This document shows positions 8,200 to 8,972 of a stretch of DNA of 8,972 bases, in pieces. The position numbers were made by a program, and so were the translations under genes. The DNA is taken from assembly GCA_030609865.1 (NCBI GenBank), contig JAUWSZ010000059.1, forward strand, positions 1-8,972, read 5' to 3'. The notes under the pieces were generated by a model, which saw nothing but the letters and a program-made list of their open reading frames with translations, was not told where the DNA came from and searched no databases. This stretch comes from a bacterium (lineage in GTDB: Bacteria > Desulfobacterota > DSWW01). Every line of letters begins with the position of its first letter. The stretch's first letter is position 1.

Positions 8200-8636
8200 T
8201 TCTATACCTGGACACCAGCGCGCTCATAAAGAAATATTTCAAGGAAACCGGTTCGGATGAAATCATCTCCAAGTGGCAAGAAGCAGAGGGTATCGTTACA
8301 TCCTCAGTGGCCTATGCGGAGGCGTTGACCTCTATTTATCGAAAAAAGAGAGAGACCAAATTCGGTAATGATACATTGAAAATCATTCTTGATGCTTTCC
8401 GGCGTGACTGGAATAGTTTCATCCGTGTGGAAGTCACTGACGATTTGAGAGAATGGATCGACAAAACGGTTTCTCGCTATCCACTTAGCGGCTTTGATGC
8501 CATCCACCTCGCCTCAGCGCTAATCATTCATGATAATTTACCGGAAGAATTCTTGTTTGCCTGCTATGATAAGAACCTTCATAGAGCGGCGCAGAAGACG
8601 GGGCTGAAGACCCTGCCGGCATCTGTGATAGCCTGA
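8196..8636 (+). CDS. vapC: VapC-family PIN-domain ribonuclease toxin
   Basis: A 146-residue PIN-domain toxin; family members are Mg2+-dependent RNases that cut tRNA or rRNA. The acidic active-site set is complete: D6 in MILYLDTSALIKKY, E42 in SVAYAEAL, D101 in SGFDAIHLASA, and D125 in ACYDKNL. Length is normal for VapC. Its start overlaps the antitoxin stop. The gene runs toward glnA, with only 31 bases between the converging stop codons and no visible terminator. The stop codon lies in a TGACCCC heptamer of the repeat family also seen at 2131-2158. The call is firm for family; the RNA target cannot be told. Confidence 0.92.
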   Translation: MILYLDTSALIKKYFKETGSDEIISKWQEAEGIVTSSVAYAEALTSIYRKKRETKFGNDTLKIILDAFRRDWNSFIRVEVTDDLREWIDKTVSRYPLSGFDAIHLASALIIHDNLPEEFLFACYDKNLHRAAQKTGLKTLPASVIA

Positions 8637-8662
8637 CCCCTGTCATTACAATCCCCGATCCC
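8634..8662 (-). repeat. Degenerate GGGGTCA/GGGATCG-type repeats at the vapC 3' end
   Basis: TGACCCC (8634-8640, containing the vapC stop) and CCCCGATCCC (8653-8662) are reverse-strand copies of the heptamer family found in tandem at 2131-2158. They occupy nearly all of the vapC-glnA gap. Confidence 0.45.
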
Positions 8663-8667
8663 TGCTG

Positions 8668-8972
8668 TCACATGTCGTAGTAGAGGGCAAATCCCCAGGG
8701 ATGGGGACGGAGGTCGAGTGCCTGCACCTCGTTCGTCATCTTGTAGGAGATCCAGGTCTCGATCACGTCCTCGGTGAACACGTCCCCCTTGAGCAAGTAG
8801 GCGTTGTCAATTTCGAGCGCATTGAGCACCTCCCGCAAGGTCCCCGGCGTCTGGGGAACCTTGGCCAGTTCCTCGGGGGGAAGATCGTAGATGTCCTTGT
8901 CGAGCGACTCGCCCGGGTCGATCTTGTTCTGGATGCCATCGAGGGCCGCCATCAGCATGGCGGAGAAGCCCA
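8668..8972 (-). CDS. glnA: Type I glutamine synthetase, C-terminal part (truncated by window edge)
   Basis: Reading in from the right edge the frame gives [17 protein letters not shown], then [11 protein letters not shown], then the [16 protein letters not shown] region and a tail ending [11 protein letters not shown]. This is the C-terminus of GlnA, which makes glutamine from glutamate, ammonia and ATP. The Met at 8956-8958 is internal, since coding sequence continues without a stop to the edge. The tyrosine of IYDLPPEE (codon 8887-8889) matches the adenylylation site (Tyr397 region) of proteobacterial GSI-beta enzymes, so this protein is the natural substrate of the GlnE encoded at 2275-6087. 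Most of the gene (about 370 residues) lies outside the window. The insertion of the accessory segment behind it leaves the reading frame intact. Confidence 0.96.
   Translation of the reverse strand, partial: GFSAMLMAALDGIQNKIDPGESLDKDIYDLPPEELAKVPQTPGTLREVLNALEIDNAYLLKGDVFTEDVIETWISYKMTNEVQALDLRPHPWGFALYYDM

Overview
The window carries a nitrogen-control gene cluster of a GC-rich, probably diazotrophic bacterium, interrupted by a lower-GC accessory patch. The gene set (a NifA-type sigma-54 activator, a PII protein, glutamine synthetase, an unusual GlnE with ACT domains, and a PEP-CTERM remnant) suggests a deltaproteobacterial (Desulfobacterota) lineage. This assignment is inferred from gene content and protein flavour only.

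Layout. 67-1596 (-) is a NifA-like activator. It diverges from 1793-2131 (+), a PII protein (glnB/glnK), across a 196-bp control region that contains a NifA-type TGT-N10-ACA site and an overlapping dyad. A 143-bp gap with two tandem-repeat tracts follows. 2275-6087 (-) is a 1270-residue GlnE, an adenylyltransferase/deadenylase for glutamine synthetase with an extra GlnD-like tandem ACT region at its N-terminus. At the right edge, 8668-8972 (-) is the 3' end of type I glutamine synthetase glnA, and it retains the tyrosine that GlnE adenylylates. Target enzyme, modifying enzyme, PII signal and nif activator therefore lie within 9 kb.

Between glnE and glnA (about 6.1-8.65 kb) lies an accessory segment. 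It holds a BrnTA toxin-antitoxin pair (-) with a recognisable promoter and a palindromic operator candidate, the 3' part of a PEP-CTERM surface-protein gene with no signal peptide, a three-copy 23-bp repeat, a roughly 220-bp MITE-like element with 28/29-bp terminal inverted repeats, and a Phd/VapB-VapC toxin-antitoxin pair (+). The vapBC promoter starts just outside the MITE's right end. The segment looks like an insertion-prone patch between two housekeeping nitrogen genes.

The most unusual object is GlnE. Besides the ACT fusion, its two nucleotidyltransferase halves appear to be in the reverse order to E. coli GlnE: the first half resembles the E. coli C-terminal adenylylating half, and the second resembles the E. 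coli N-terminal deadenylating half. The first active site reads D-x-E instead of D-x-D. This suggests that glutamine could be sensed directly by GlnE in addition to, or instead of, signalling through GlnD and PII. The comparisons with E. coli GlnE and GlnD are from memory and need alignment.
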